Assembly (NCBI GenBank): GCA_018003315.1
Contig: JAGNEJ010000028.1
Span: forward strand, 1-50,753
Direction of reading: 5' to 3'
Source: Verrucomicrobiales bacterium
GTDB lineage: Bacteria; Verrucomicrobiota; Verrucomicrobiia; Verrucomicrobiales; V1-33
Length of the DNA: 50,753 bases
In this document: in pieces, positions 8,957 to 18,584 of the stretch
Layout: each line of letters begins with the position of its first letter
How positions within the stretch are numbered: the first letter of the stretch is position 1
Notes under the pieces: model-generated
The model's database searches: none
Seen by the model: only the letters and a program-made list of their open reading frames with translations
What the model was told of the DNA's origin: nothing
Program-made: the position numbers and the translations under genes

Positions 8957-9193
8957 ATGGATCCGGTGAGAATGCTGGCAGAGTTGGAAACCGGACAGTC
9001 GGCACGCATTGTGCGTCTGCCGGCAGGAGACGCAGGCATGACCCGGCTGCGGGAAATGGGATTGCTGCCGGGAACGAAACTGGTGCTCATCAGGCGGGCG
9101 CCTCTGGGTGATCCCATCGAGATTTCCATCCGCGGCGCCCTGTTGTCGCTGCGCAAACGGGAGGCAGAACTCATCGAAATAGAACCCGCCTGA
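8957..9193 (+). CDS. feoA: FeoA-domain protein, second copy
   Basis: This 78-residue FeoA protein has the family core RLPAGDAGMTRLREMGLLPG, followed by LVLIRRAPLGDPIEI and ISIRGALLSLRKREA. It lacks the cysteine cluster of the first copy and looks like the canonical FeoA. Its stop lies 10 bases before feoB, so translational coupling is likely. Two divergent feoA genes side by side suggest specialised roles, for example one structural partner and one sensor, but that is inference. Confidence 0.92.
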   Translation: MDPVRMLAELETGQSARIVRLPAGDAGMTRLREMGLLPGTKLVLIRRAPLGDPIEISIRGALLSLRKREAELIEIEPA

Positions 9194-9203
9194 GCAACAC
9201 TTC

Positions 9204-11303
9204 ATGGATTCCCCCTCCCCCGTCCGACAGAGTGAAGAAGGGCTTGTGTATGCACTGGTTGGCAACCCCAACTGCGGCAAAACCACCCTTTTCAATGCGC
9301 TCACGGGATTGAAGCAGAAGGTGGGCAACTACCCTGGAGTGACGGTTGAGAAAAAGGAAGGCGAACTGTTTTCTCAGCATGGACTGCGGCTGAAGGTCAT
9401 CGACCTGCCGGGAGCGTACAGTCTGAATGCCCGCTCTCCGGATGAAGCGGTGCTGCGGGATGTCCTGTTGGGGCGGCGGGCGGACACGCCCCGACCGGAC
9501 CGGGTTATCTGCGTTGTGGATGCGAGCAATCTGGAGCGCAATCTCTATCTGGTTTCCCAGATCGTGGAATTGAATCTGCCGATTATTCTGGTTCTGAACA
9601 TGGCGGATCTGGCGGAAAAGAAGGGCATCCGCCTGGTGCCGGCGGAACTCTCCGAAAAACTCGGCTGTCCGGTCGTCCCCATGGTGGCCAGCACGAAGAA
9701 AGGTCTGACCGAATTGAAGGTCACCATGAGTCGTGTGGAACTGGCGGCGCCGAAGAATTTTGCCAAAGTCATTCCACCGCGCCTTGAGGAGGCGCTTTTG
9801 CGCAGCCGCGATGAACTAACGAAAGCCGGGGTGGTCAGTCCGAATGCCTCGCTGCTCAAACCGCTTTATCTGCTCTCCGGACACGATCCCACCAACACCG
9901 GCTTGAGCGACAAGGATGCCGCCGCCTTGGAACAGGCCCGCACCTCGTTGAACGCCGCTTTCCCCGGCTGGGAAGACACGCTGGTGGCGGACCGTTACGA
10001 CGCCATCCACGCACTCTGCGCCGGAGTCATCCACCGTCCCGACGAAGACACCCGCACGCTGACCGACCGCATCGATTCTGTGGTCCTGCACCGCATCTGG
10101 GGGTGGGTTTCCCTGCTGCTGGTGCTGGGCGGACTCTTCTACCTCATTTTCAGCGTCGCCGAGGGGCCGATGGGATGGATCGATGCAGGATTCCAAAAAC
10201 TCAGCGTCTGGATTGGAGGAATGATGAGCCCGGGCGATTTCAGGGATCTGCTCATCGATGGAGCCCTGGCCGGAGTCAACGGAGTCATCGTGTTTTTGCC
10301 GCAGATTCTCATTCTGTTTTTCTTTATCGGGCTGCTGGAGGACACGGGCTACATGGCCCGGGTGGCCTTCATCATGGACCGGCTCATGGGCAAGGTGGGA
10401 CTGAACGGAAAAAGCTTTCTGCCCCTGCTCAGTTCGTATGCCTGTGCGGTGCCCGGGGTCATGGCTGCGCGGACCATCGACAACCCGAAAGACCGCCTCA
10501 TCACCATTCTTGTGGTGCCCCTGGCGAGCTGTTCGGCGCGGCTTCCCGTTTACACCCTGCTGATCGCCGCGCTTTTTTCCTCAGAAACCGTGCCCGCAGT
10601 GCCCAAGGCGCTGATCATGCTTTCCATGTATGTTCTCGGCACCCTCGGTGCATTTTTCTTTGCCTGGCTGTTCAAGAAAAAACTGATGCCCGGCGCCACC
10701 TCCCCGCTGATCCTGGAGCTGCCCACTTACAAAAGGCCGTCGCTGGTCACGGTGGTGCAGCAAATGCTCAACCGCACCTGGATGTTTGTCCGCCGCGCCG
10801 GCACGGTGATTCTCGGCTTGTCCATCCTGCTCTGGGCCGCCTCCACCTTTCCCAAGTCGGATGCGGATGCCCCCAAATCCGAACAGCTCGCCACCAGCGT
10901 TGCCGGCAGACTGGGCCACCTCATCGAGCCGGTCATCAAGCCCCTCGGCTATGACTGGAAAATCGGCATCGGCCTGGTTTCTAGTTTTGCCGCACGGGAG
11001 GTCTTCGTCAGCAGCATGTCCGTCATTTACGCCGTCGAGGCCGAGGATGATGAAAACATGGGCCATCTGATCACCCGCCTGCGGGATGAAAGGTGGCCGG
11101 ACGGACGCCTCATCTATACTCCCGCTGTCTGTCTGAGCCTGATGGTGTTTTATGTCTTCGCCATGCAGTGCCTGAGCACCATCGCCGTGGTGCGGCGCGA
11201 GACTGGAGGCTGGAAATGGCCGCTTTTTCAGCTCGGCTACATGACCGGCACCGCCTATCTTCTGGCGCTGCTGGTTTACCAGATAGGCAGCCGCATCTCC
11301 TGA
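9204..11303 (+). CDS. feoB: Ferrous iron transporter FeoB
   Basis: FeoB is an inner-membrane Fe(II) transporter with an N-terminal GTPase. G1 is GNPNCGKT (residues 20-27), the switch region contains YPGVTVEKKEG, G3 is DLPGAYSL and G4 is NMAD. The membrane part starts near residue 295 and includes a Gate segment with a conserved cysteine (LLSSYACAVPGVMAART) and a second Gate-like region (CSARLPVYTLLIAALF). At 699 residues it is shorter than the E. coli protein but within the family range. It sits third in the feo operon, and a small Cys-rich membrane peptide begins 5 bases after its stop. Confidence 0.97.
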   Translation: MDSPSPVRQSEEGLVYALVGNPNCGKTTLFNALTGLKQKVGNYPGVTVEKKEGELFSQHGLRLKVIDLPGAYSLNARSPDEAVLRDVLLGRRADTPRPDRVICVVDASNLERNLYLVSQIVELNLPIILVLNMADLAEKKGIRLVPAELSEKLGCPVVPMVASTKKGLTELKVTMSRVELAAPKNFAKVIPPRLEEALLRSRDELTKAGVVSPNASLLKPLYLLSGHDPTNTGLSDKDAAALEQARTSLNAAFPGWEDTLVADRYDAIHALCAGVIHRPDEDTRTLTDRIDSVVLHRIWGWVSLLLVLGGLFYLIFSVAEGPMGWIDAGFQKLSVWIGGMMSPGDFRDLLIDGALAGVNGVIVFLPQILILFFFIGLLEDTGYMARVAFIMDRLMGKVGLNGKSFLPLLSSYACAVPGVMAARTIDNPKDRLITILVVPLASCSARLPVYTLLIAALFSSETVPAVPKALIMLSMYVLGTLGAFFFAWLFKKKLMPGATSPLILELPTYKRPSLVTVVQQMLNRTWMFVRRAGTVILGLSILLWAASTFPKSDADAPKSEQLATSVAGRLGHLIEPVIKPLGYDWKIGIGLVSSFAAREVFVSSMSVIYAVEAEDDENMGHLITRLRDERWPDGRLIYTPAVCLSLMVFYVFAMQCLSTIAVVRRETGGWKWPLFQLGYMTGTAYLLALLVYQIGSRIS

Positions 11304-11308
11304 TTCCC

Positions 11309-11461
11309 ATGTCTGAAACCGCTCAAACTCTGGCGGCAGCCGCCGTCATCCTGATCACCCTCGTTTGCTTCGCCTGGAGAATGGCCCGCAACAAACGCGG
11401 CGGCGGCGGCTGCAGCGGTGGCTGCGGATGCGGATCGAAGTCAAAACACCCGCCGCACTGA
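11309..11461 (+). CDS. FeoB-associated Cys-rich membrane peptide
   Basis: This 50-residue peptide has one transmembrane helix (about 8-23), a basic stop-transfer segment (RMARNKR) and a glycine/cysteine tail, GGGGCSGGCGCGSK. Hydrophobic helix plus CxxxCxC tail just after feoB is the pattern of the FeoB-associated Cys-rich membrane protein family, whose role is uncertain; metal binding at the FeoB exit or assembly is suspected. Start codon ATG is 5 bases after the feoB stop, so it is almost certainly co-translated. Confidence 0.85.
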   Translation: MSETAQTLAAAAVILITLVCFAWRMARNKRGGGGCSGGCGCGSKSKHPPH

Positions 11462-11605
11462 TGCCGGTCCTTCACGGATCGGCTGCGACGGCACACCGGT
11501 CCGGCTTCCCTTGAGGCGGGAAAAAAATTCCTGTGATTCGCCGATTGCGACCGCCGGAAATGGCTTACATTGCGCTCCGCGATTTCCCACCCCCTGCCTC
11601 AACCG

Positions 11606-14600
11606 ATGGAATTTGACCGCGCCGTACAACATTTTCTAGCGAGATTTCCTGACACCATCCACAAGGAGGCCGAACGGTTGCGCCAACAGGGAGCGATCAA
11701 GCAGATTTTCGGCGGTCCCCAGTTTGTTCAGGCGCGCATCGAAGATGGTGCGGATGTTTACCGGGTGACCTTCCGCAAGGAAAAGCACGGATGGGAATAC
11801 ACGCTGCGCGGCCCGGAGCCGGAACATCCGGCAGTGGTCTGCGCGGCCATGCTGGAGCGGGTGGACCGCGGCGAGGCTCTGCCGGATTCTCCCAATGAGG
11901 TGGACAACCTTTCGCTCACTGCCATGCTGGAGGAAAAACTGGGGCGAGGGCTGAATCCCGACGAGGACCGCTATGTGGAAAAACTGGAACGGCGCTACAA
12001 AAAATACACGCTGGAGGATGCCATCCACGACACCGACCTGGTGCGTTTGAACTCCAAATGGCCAGTTGAGGGGTTCGAGCCCATCACCCTGTGGCCCGAA
12101 CCTCCCGCCAACATCATTGAGTTCTGGAACTACATCGCCAGCGCCTTCGAGAAAAAGAAACTCGCCTTCCCTGCTTTCATGGCCGTCATCACCGACAAGG
12201 AGGCGACCAAGGAAAAGCTTTCCACCTGGGAGCAGGAGCGGGAGGCGGAGTTCTGGATGGGTCGGCTGGAACATTTGCTGACGAAACCGGAAGTGATGCC
12301 ACATCCGGCGCAACTGCGCCTGAGGGTCACCACCCGGGAAGCGCGTCTGCAATTCCGCAATGCCAGCGGCACCTTTGAATCCATCCCCAACGATGTCGAG
12401 GCACTGCGCCTGGCCAACCTGATTGCCAGCGGCGAATGGCGCCTTGATGCCGTTTCCCATCTGCTGTGGACGCTGTGGACGGACTACGGACATGAGGGGG
12501 AGCCCCCGGTGGCTTCCCTGCGCTTGGACGCTCCGGGAGCGGCAGCGCTGCTGGGCTCCATCTTTCGTCAGCAAACACTGGTGCCAATTGTGATCACATT
12601 GGACGAAGTTCCGTTTCACCGTGCCGTGGATCCGCTCCGCTGGCACTGCACCGCTTCCGAAAACGGTGCCGCCGCCACGGGACATTACGTCCTGCAACTT
12701 CTCATGCCGGACGGAGAGCCGGTCCCATACGATCTGGCCGTGCTGCCGGGAGCAGAGACGCTCTACTTGTCCGATGATGCCGTGTTCCGCGGGCCACCGG
12801 CCTGGACTGACAGCGTGGAGGTGCCCCCGCGGGTCGAAGTGCCCAGCCGCATTCTGGAGACTGAACAGGGCCTGCAGTTCCTGCTCCGGCTGGGCGCAGA
12901 ACCGCCGGAAGCGCTCCGCCTCATGGCCACGGAGGTTTGCCTGCTACCCCATTTTTCCTTCCGACTGGCGAAACGCGGCAGCGCTGACAACGAAGTGGTG
13001 CTTGCCGAAATCAGCGCACGGGACCACGCGGGCACTCGCGTTGAGCTTCTGGAAAAGGATGCGTGGCGGATCGTGGAAAACCAACCACTGCCCCCCGGCA
13101 AACTGGCCGTGGTTGACCGCTCCAAATTGCGAACCCTCCCGAAACTGCTGGAGGAAATGGCCTTCTGCTGGGACGGCCCGCAAAAATGCTTCCGCACCAG
13201 AGTTGTCAGGACGTTTCCAGAAAAATTCACCGCCTGGCTGGCCGCCCTGCCCGCTGATGCCATCGTCACTCTGGACCAGGACCTGACCAGCCTGCGCAGC
13301 GACCCCGTGCAGGCCACCGTGCGATTTGAGCTGGCGGAGTCGGAGGAAATCGACTGGTTCGACCTGAAAATCCTCGTCGATGTCCGGGGCCTGGATCTTT
13401 CCCGGACGCAGATCCGGGAGCTGGTGTCCGCCCGCGGGGGATATGTCAGGATGCCGGATGGGAAATGGATGCGCCTCAGCCTGACCCTAACGGAGGAACA
13501 GCAGGCGTCCATTGCACGTCTGGGCCTGGACGTGTATGACCTCAGCGGGGAATCCCACCGCGTGCACACCCTGCAGCTGGCAGACCCGGGAGCGAAGGAG
13601 ATCTTCGACGAACGCGCCTGGGAACGCATTTGCAGCCGGGCCAATTCACTGAAGCTGCAGGTGCGTCCCGCCGTGCCGCCGGAACTCAAACTGGCGCTGC
13701 GCCCCTATCAAATCGAAGGTTTCCACTTTCTGGCCTATCTGACATCCAACCGGTTTGGCGGCCTGCTGGCCGACGACATGGGCCTGGGGAAAACTGCTCA
13801 AAGCCTCACCTGGCTGCTCTGGCTGCGGTCCCGCTGGAAGGAACTCAACGCCGACAAGGTGGAGCTGGTCTCCGTGCCTCCGGCCCTGGTGGTGGCCCCG
13901 AAATCCGTCCTCGATGTGTGGGCCAACGAGTGCCGGAAATGGGCTCCGCACCTCCGGGTCCAGGTCATCCGCAACAAGGAGGATCTGGACATCGCCGTGC
14001 TGGGACGGGACGTGGACGTGCTGGTGATGAATTACAGCCAGCTGCGGGTGAACGTGGAGAAACTCAAGGAGGTCCAGTGGCTCAACGCCATTCTGGACGA
14101 AGGCCAGCAGATCAAGAATCCTGACAGCATGGCCGCCCGGGCCGCGCGGGAACTCAAGGCGGAACACCGGCTGGTTCTCTCGGGCACTCCCATTGAAAAC
14201 CGGCTGCTGGACGTGTGGTCGCTCATGGCCTTCGCCATGCCCGGAGTGCTGGGGAACCGCAAATCGTTCCGAGACCGCTTCGACCGCCGCAAGGACCCGC
14301 AGGCGCAAATCCGGCTGTCGGCGCGGCTGCGCCCGTTCATTCTGCGGCGAACCAAGGGCCAGGTGGCGCTGGACCTCCCCCCGCGCACCGAGGAGGACGT
14401 CATCAGCAAGATGGAAGACGCCCAGGAGGAGATGTACCAGGCCGAACTGGGCCGAATGCAGCGGCTGCTGCTGGGGTTTGAATCGGATGCCGCCCTGCGC
14501 AAAAACAGCTTCGTGGTGCTTCAGGGGCTCATGCGGCTGCGGCAAATCTGCTGCCACCCCGCGCTGCTGGATCCCACCAAGGACGACTCGACCAGCGCCA

Positions 14601-15106
14601 AAATGACCGCGCTGTTCTATCTCCTGGACCAGCTCCGCGACGAAGGGCACAAGTGTCTGGTTTTTTCCCAGTTTGTTTCCATGCTGGAGATCATCCAGAA
14701 ACGCCTGGTGGAAGAGGACCGCCCGCATTGCATTCTGACCGGCCAGAGCAAGGACCGCGGTGCCATCGTCGAAGGATTTCAAACCACCAAGGATCCAACC
14801 GTGTTTCTGCTCAGCCTGAAGGCCGGGGGAAGCGGCTTGAACCTGACCGCGGCCAGTTACGTGATTCTTTACGATCCGTGGTGGAATCCGGCGGTGGAAA
14901 ATCAGGCCATCGACCGGACCCACCGGATCGGCCAGACGAACCCCGTCATTGCCTACCGCCTGCTCATCCGCAACAGCGTCGAGGAAAAAATCCGCCGCCT
15001 GCAGCAGCAGAAACAAATGCTGTTCACCGGCGTTCTTGGCGAGGAAAGCTTCTCTTCGAATCTCCAGCTTTCTGACCTGCAGTTTCTCTTTAATCAGGAG
15101 GAATAA
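11606..15106 (+). CDS. SNF2-family DEAD/DEAH-box helicase
   Basis: This 1,166-residue protein has a C-terminal SNF2 ATPase core and a roughly 690-residue N-terminal region of unknown fold. The core shows Walker A in LLADDMGLGKTAQS (about 720), DEGQ in motif II (about 830), LSGTPIENRLLDVW in motif III, and the helicase C-terminal motifs GGSGLNLTAASYVILYD and DRTHRIGQ. Bacterial SNF2 proteins of this form are ATP-driven DNA translocases, and some belong to defence or repair loci. No methylase, nuclease or other defence gene adjoins it here. I chose the ATG at 11606 (MEFDRAVQHF) over 11570 because the preceding residues look non-coding. It is likely transcribed alone after the feo operon. Confidence 0.92.
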   Translation: MEFDRAVQHFLARFPDTIHKEAERLRQQGAIKQIFGGPQFVQARIEDGADVYRVTFRKEKHGWEYTLRGPEPEHPAVVCAAMLERVDRGEALPDSPNEVDNLSLTAMLEEKLGRGLNPDEDRYVEKLERRYKKYTLEDAIHDTDLVRLNSKWPVEGFEPITLWPEPPANIIEFWNYIASAFEKKKLAFPAFMAVITDKEATKEKLSTWEQEREAEFWMGRLEHLLTKPEVMPHPAQLRLRVTTREARLQFRNASGTFESIPNDVEALRLANLIASGEWRLDAVSHLLWTLWTDYGHEGEPPVASLRLDAPGAAALLGSIFRQQTLVPIVITLDEVPFHRAVDPLRWHCTASENGAAATGHYVLQLLMPDGEPVPYDLAVLPGAETLYLSDDAVFRGPPAWTDSVEVPPRVEVPSRILETEQGLQFLLRLGAEPPEALRLMATEVCLLPHFSFRLAKRGSADNEVVLAEISARDHAGTRVELLEKDAWRIVENQPLPPGKLAVVDRSKLRTLPKLLEEMAFCWDGPQKCFRTRVVRTFPEKFTAWLAALPADAIVTLDQDLTSLRSDPVQATVRFELAESEEIDWFDLKILVDVRGLDLSRTQIRELVSARGGYVRMPDGKWMRLSLTLTEEQQASIARLGLDVYDLSGESHRVHTLQLADPGAKEIFDERAWERICSRANSLKLQVRPAVPPELKLALRPYQIEGFHFLAYLTSNRFGGLLADDMGLGKTAQSLTWLLWLRSRWKELNADKVELVSVPPALVVAPKSVLDVWANECRKWAPHLRVQVIRNKEDLDIAVLGRDVDVLVMNYSQLRVNVEKLKEVQWLNAILDEGQQIKNPDSMAARAARELKAEHRLVLSGTPIENRLLDVWSLMAFAMPGVLGNRKSFRDRFDRRKDPQAQIRLSARLRPFILRRTKGQVALDLPPRTEEDVISKMEDAQEEMYQAELGRMQRLLLGFESDAALRKNSFVVLQGLMRLRQICCHPALLDPTKDDSTSAKMTALFYLLDQLRDEGHKCLVFSQFVSMLEIIQKRLVEEDRPHCILTGQSKDRGAIVEGFQTTKDPTVFLLSLKAGGSGLNLTAASYVILYDPWWNPAVENQAIDRTHRIGQTNPVIAYRLLIRNSVEEKIRRLQQQKQMLFTGVLGEESFSSNLQLSDLQFLFNQEE

Positions 15107-15354
15107 TCTCCTTCCGGACGGAAAATGCCACACCTGTAAGCAATCCCGCCGTCATGCAAGCCTGGTAGCAGGGAACGTCTGCTCCTTGGTGCGCCGAGGG
15201 GGTGCTGTTGGTCGAACTTCAATGGCAGGCGACCGGGATGCCAGAAGGAACGGACTGCGGTCACCGGGTTCTCCGCAGGGACTGATGACGAAATTTCATG
15301 CGTGGCTGGATTCGTGCTTGTCAATGCAGGCAGCGCCCTGCAAAAGAGCCAGCG

Positions 15355-16650
15355 ATGATCCCATCCGAACGCCTCCGGGTTCTCCTCTCGCGCAGCGGGA
15401 TGCTGCTGGTGCTTGCAGCCCTGGCGGCATTTTTCAGCATCGCCACCGTCGCCGACCAGCCCGCGGAAGGACGCGCCGGCGCCCAGCAGTTGTTTTCCTG
15501 GCTGGATGCCGCTCCGCCAGGCCCGCTCCTGCTGGCAGCAGGGGAAGGTCCGGCGGATGAAGAATTTGTCAGGGAAATGCTGTCGCGGGCGCCGTCCGGC
15601 CACACCGTGACCGTGGTGCGCAATGCCGCGGCGGCGAAATCCGCCCTGGAGGCGCAGCCGGAAGCCATCGCCGCCTCCGCAGCCGCAGCCGCCTGGCTGG
15701 TGTTTGATCCGGTGCGCGACCGGGTACGCACCCCGCGGACCTACCGGTTTCCTAACTTTCTGAAATTCGAAAACCTGCGCAACATTTCCAGCCAGATTGC
15801 GATCATTGCCATTCTGGCCGTGGGGATGACTCTGGTGATTCTCACCGCGGGCATTGACCTTTCCGTCGGCAGCGTGGTGGCCCTGTCGGCGATGACCACG
15901 GCGTGGCTCATCGCCCATGTGGGCGGCGGGACTGCGGCCAGCACGGGAAGCCTGCTCCTTGCAGCGGCAGGCGGCGTGGGCATCGGCGCCTTGGCCGGCG
16001 CGCTCAACGGCGGTTTGGTGGCGCTGTGCCGGGTGCCCTCGTTCATTGCCACCCTGGCCATGATGCAGGTGGCGCGCGGACTTTCCTTCAAGATTGGCGA
16101 CGGCCAGTCCATCAGCCGCATGCCGGAAAGTTTTGGCGTTCTGGGGCGGAAATTCACCCTGGGACTGCCGAACATGACGCTGCTCATGCTGGGCCTTTAC
16201 GTGGTGGCACATGTTTTCATGACTCGAACGGTTCGCGGACGGCACATTTACGCTCTGGGGGCAAATCACCGCGCCGCCCAATTCTCCGGCATTTCCCTGG
16301 CAGGCACGCGATTCCAGGTTTTCCTGACCGCTGGACTTCTGGCCGGACTGGCGGGGGTGGCGCTGTGTTCCCAACTGCTCAGCGGCGATCCCAAATACGG
16401 GGAAGGCTATGAACTGCAGGCCATCGCCGCCGCGGTGGTGGGGGGCACTTCCCTTTCCGGCGGACGCGGCACGGTTTTTGGCACGCTCATCGGGGCATTC
16501 ATCATCGCGGTGCTCGAAAATGGTCTGAACATGCTGCAGGTTGACGAATACAACCGCCGCATTGTCATTGGCCTGGTCATTCTGGCCGCAGTGCTGGTGG
16601 ACCGCTTCGGTCCGGCCCGCAAACGCTCCTCCAACCTCTTTGTCGCATGA
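15355..16650 (+). CDS. RbsC-type sugar ABC transporter permease with extra external domain
   Basis: This 431-residue permease of the ribose/galactose class carries the family signature ILAVGMTLVILTAGIDLSVG (about 152-171) and a late GGTSLSGGRGTVFGTLIGA. The first helix is at about 14-32. It is followed by a polar insertion of about 95 residues before the normal second helix near 145; ordinary RbsC/MglC proteins have only a short link there. The insert (for example LLLAAGEGPADEEFVREML and HTVTVVRNAAAAK) looks like alternating strands and helices and should face the periplasm. The stop overlaps the next start (ATGA). No ATPase gene adjoins, so it may use the ATPase at 27.1-28.6 kb. A 6-bp hairpin (15325-15342) lies 12 bases before the start. 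Confidence 0.88.
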   Translation: MIPSERLRVLLSRSGMLLVLAALAAFFSIATVADQPAEGRAGAQQLFSWLDAAPPGPLLLAAGEGPADEEFVREMLSRAPSGHTVTVVRNAAAAKSALEAQPEAIAASAAAAAWLVFDPVRDRVRTPRTYRFPNFLKFENLRNISSQIAIIAILAVGMTLVILTAGIDLSVGSVVALSAMTTAWLIAHVGGGTAASTGSLLLAAAGGVGIGALAGALNGGLVALCRVPSFIATLAMMQVARGLSFKIGDGQSISRMPESFGVLGRKFTLGLPNMTLLMLGLYVVAHVFMTRTVRGRHIYALGANHRAAQFSGISLAGTRFQVFLTAGLLAGLAGVALCSQLLSGDPKYGEGYELQAIAAAVVGGTSLSGGRGTVFGTLIGAFIIAVLENGLNMLQVDEYNRRIVIGLVILAAVLVDRFGPARKRSSNLFVA

Positions 16651-17591
16651 AAACCATCCTGACCCTGCTCGCCGCCGCTGCATTCCTCACGGGATGCAAA
16701 AAAGATTCCGTTGGCCCTGCTGCTGGCTCCACTCCGGCGCGAGGAGCCATCGGCCTTTCCGTGCTCACCGCCACCAACCCGTTTTTTGTCACCATTTCCG
16801 ACACCATGAAGGACGAAGCTGCCAGGCACGGCTACGAGGTGATCATGGTTTCCGGCGAAAACGACTCCCAGAAACAGGCCAGCCAGGTGAAGGACTTCAT
16901 CACCCGAAAATGCGCCGCCATCGTCCTGACACCGTGCGATTCCCGTGCCATCGGCTCCGCCATCCGCGAAGCCAATGTCGCCGGCATTCCGGTGTTCACC
17001 GCGGACATCGCCTGCTTTGATGCGGAGGCCAAGGTGGTCAGCCACATTGCCACGGACAACTACGGCGGCGGCAAGGAGGCTGCCCGCGGCATGATCGAAG
17101 CCCTCGGCCCCGCGGGCGGATCCATCGCGGTGCTGACGTATGATTCCGTGGAATCCTGCGTGCTGCGGGTCAAAGGATTCAAGGAAGTGCTCTCGGAACA
17201 CAACGCCGGCAGTGCACCAGGCAAAATCACCATTGCCGCCGAACTGCCCTGCAACGGATCCCGGGAACCCGGTGCCAAGGCTGCGGAGGATGCCATCAAT
17301 GCCCACCCAAACCTCGCCGGCATTTTTGCCATCAACGATCCTGCGGCTCTCGGAGCCCGCGCCGCCCTGGAAAAAGCGGGGAAAACCGGCATCAAGATCA
17401 TTGGATTCGACGGGCAGCCCGACGGCCTTGCCGCCATCCGGGAAGGAAAAATTTACGCCGACCCGGTGCAGTTTCCTGACGAGATCGGACGCAAGACCGT
17501 GGAAGCCATCGTCAAACACTTCGCGGGCGAAACCGTGCCGCCGGAAATCCTCATCCCCACCAAGCTGATCCGCCAAGCCGACGCCAAATAA
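16647..17591 (+). CDS. Sugar-binding lipoprotein of the RbsB type
   Basis: This 314-residue periplasmic-binding-protein-like lipoprotein has its lipobox ending at C17 (FLTGC). The mature part begins IGLSVLTATNPFFVTISDTM, typical of RbsB-class receptors, with the two-lobe pattern continued by VVSHIATDNYGGGKEAARGM and IFAINDPAALGARAALEKAG. It overlaps the permease stop by 4 bases and is translationally coupled to it. The substrate is probably a pentose or similar sugar, which the sequence cannot define. The expected third partner, an RbsA ATPase, is missing. It converges on menB 22 bases away. Confidence 0.93.
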   Translation: MKTILTLLAAAAFLTGCKKDSVGPAAGSTPARGAIGLSVLTATNPFFVTISDTMKDEAARHGYEVIMVSGENDSQKQASQVKDFITRKCAAIVLTPCDSRAIGSAIREANVAGIPVFTADIACFDAEAKVVSHIATDNYGGGKEAARGMIEALGPAGGSIAVLTYDSVESCVLRVKGFKEVLSEHNAGSAPGKITIAAELPCNGSREPGAKAAEDAINAHPNLAGIFAINDPAALGARAALEKAGKTGIKIIGFDGQPDGLAAIREGKIYADPVQFPDEIGRKTVEAIVKHFAGETVPPEILIPTKLIRQADAK

Positions 17592-17613
17592 GCGTTCGGC
17601 GGCGGGCGATTGG

Positions 17614-18432
17614 TCAGGGAAAGCGGGGGAATTTCGAAAAGTCCGGCGGGCGTTTTTCCACAAACGCCTGCTTCCCCTCCTTCGCCTCTTCGCTCATGTA
17701 GTAGAGCAGAGTGGCATTGCCCGCCAGGTCCAGCAGTCCCATCTGCCCATCGCAGTCGGCATTGAGCGCCGCTTTCAGGCAGCGCAGGGCCAGCGGACTG
17801 TGGCGCAGCATTTCCTGACACCACTGCACGGTTTCCTCCTCCAGCCGGTCCAGCGGCACCACGGCATTGACCAGCCCCATTTCCATGGCCTGCTGCGCGT
17901 CATACTGACGGCACAGATACCAGATTTCCCGCGCCTTTTTCTGCCCGACAATGCGCGCCAGGTAGCTGGACCCCAGGCCGCCGTCGAAACTTCCCACTTT
18001 CGGCCCGGTCTGTCCGAAGCGCGCATTTTCCGCCGCAATGGTCAGGTCGCAGACCACATGCAGCACATGGCCGCCGCCAATGGCATAGCCGGCGACCATC
18101 GCCACCACGGGTTTGGGCAGGCTGCGAATTTTTTTCTGCAGGTCGAGCACGTTGAGCCGCGGCACGCCATCCTGCCCGACGTAGCCAGCATGGCCGCGCA
18201 CCTTCTGGTCACCGCCGGAACAAAAGGCATCCGGCCCCTCGCCACACAGAATCACCACGCCCACGTCCGCATCCTCATGCGCCAGATCAAAGGCCCGCAG
18301 CAACTCCTGGACGGTCAGCGGGCGAAAAGCATTGCGCACCTCTGGACGATTGATCGTGATTTTCGCAATCCCCGTCCCCGAGGTTTGGTACTTGATGTCA
18401 GTAAAAGTCGCGGTGTCGTTCCATTGAATCAT
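17614..18432 (-). CDS. menB: 1,4-dihydroxy-2-naphthoyl-CoA synthase
   Basis: MenB closes the second ring of the naphthoquinone in menaquinone synthesis, converting O-succinylbenzoyl-CoA to DHNA-CoA. The 272-residue crotonase-fold protein carries the MenB-specific run [20 protein letters not shown], then [17 protein letters not shown], as well as [11 protein letters not shown] and [19 protein letters not shown] chose the ATG at 18432 ([10 protein letters not shown]), the usual N-terminus; the upstream extension is not protein-like. Other men genes are not in the window. Its presence indicates menaquinone as respiratory quinone, which matters for interpreting the chorismatase at 23.4 kb. Confidence 0.97.
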   Translation of the reverse strand: MIQWNDTATFTDIKYQTSGTGIAKITINRPEVRNAFRPLTVQELLRAFDLAHEDADVGVVILCGEGPDAFCSGGDQKVRGHAGYVGQDGVPRLNVLDLQKKIRSLPKPVVAMVAGYAIGGGHVLHVVCDLTIAAENARFGQTGPKVGSFDGGLGSSYLARIVGQKKAREIWYLCRQYDAQQAMEMGLVNAVVPLDRLEEETVQWCQEMLRHSPLALRCLKAALNADCDGQMGLLDLAGNATLLYYMSEEAKEGKQAFVEKRPPDFSKFPRFP

Positions 18433-18584
18433 GCCCCTACCACGGCGCAATTCCCCCGCCCTGCAACCGGGAAATGGCCGAACGCAGGAAGGAACTCCCG
18501 CCTTGAATCTTGTGCAGCGGAACGTGAAGCTCCGCGGTCGTGATTTTTCCCCGCACCCATCGCCCACCGTTCGGCACCTGAGCC

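Noticed and set aside
11606-15106. SNF2 protein as part of a DISARM-like or other defence island
   Set aside because: No methyltransferase, nuclease, phospholipase or DUF1998 gene is nearby; neighbours are iron and sugar transport.
13646-15133. 495-codon minus-strand frame over the SNF2 core
   Set aside because: It is opposite the conserved helicase motifs and is a shadow.
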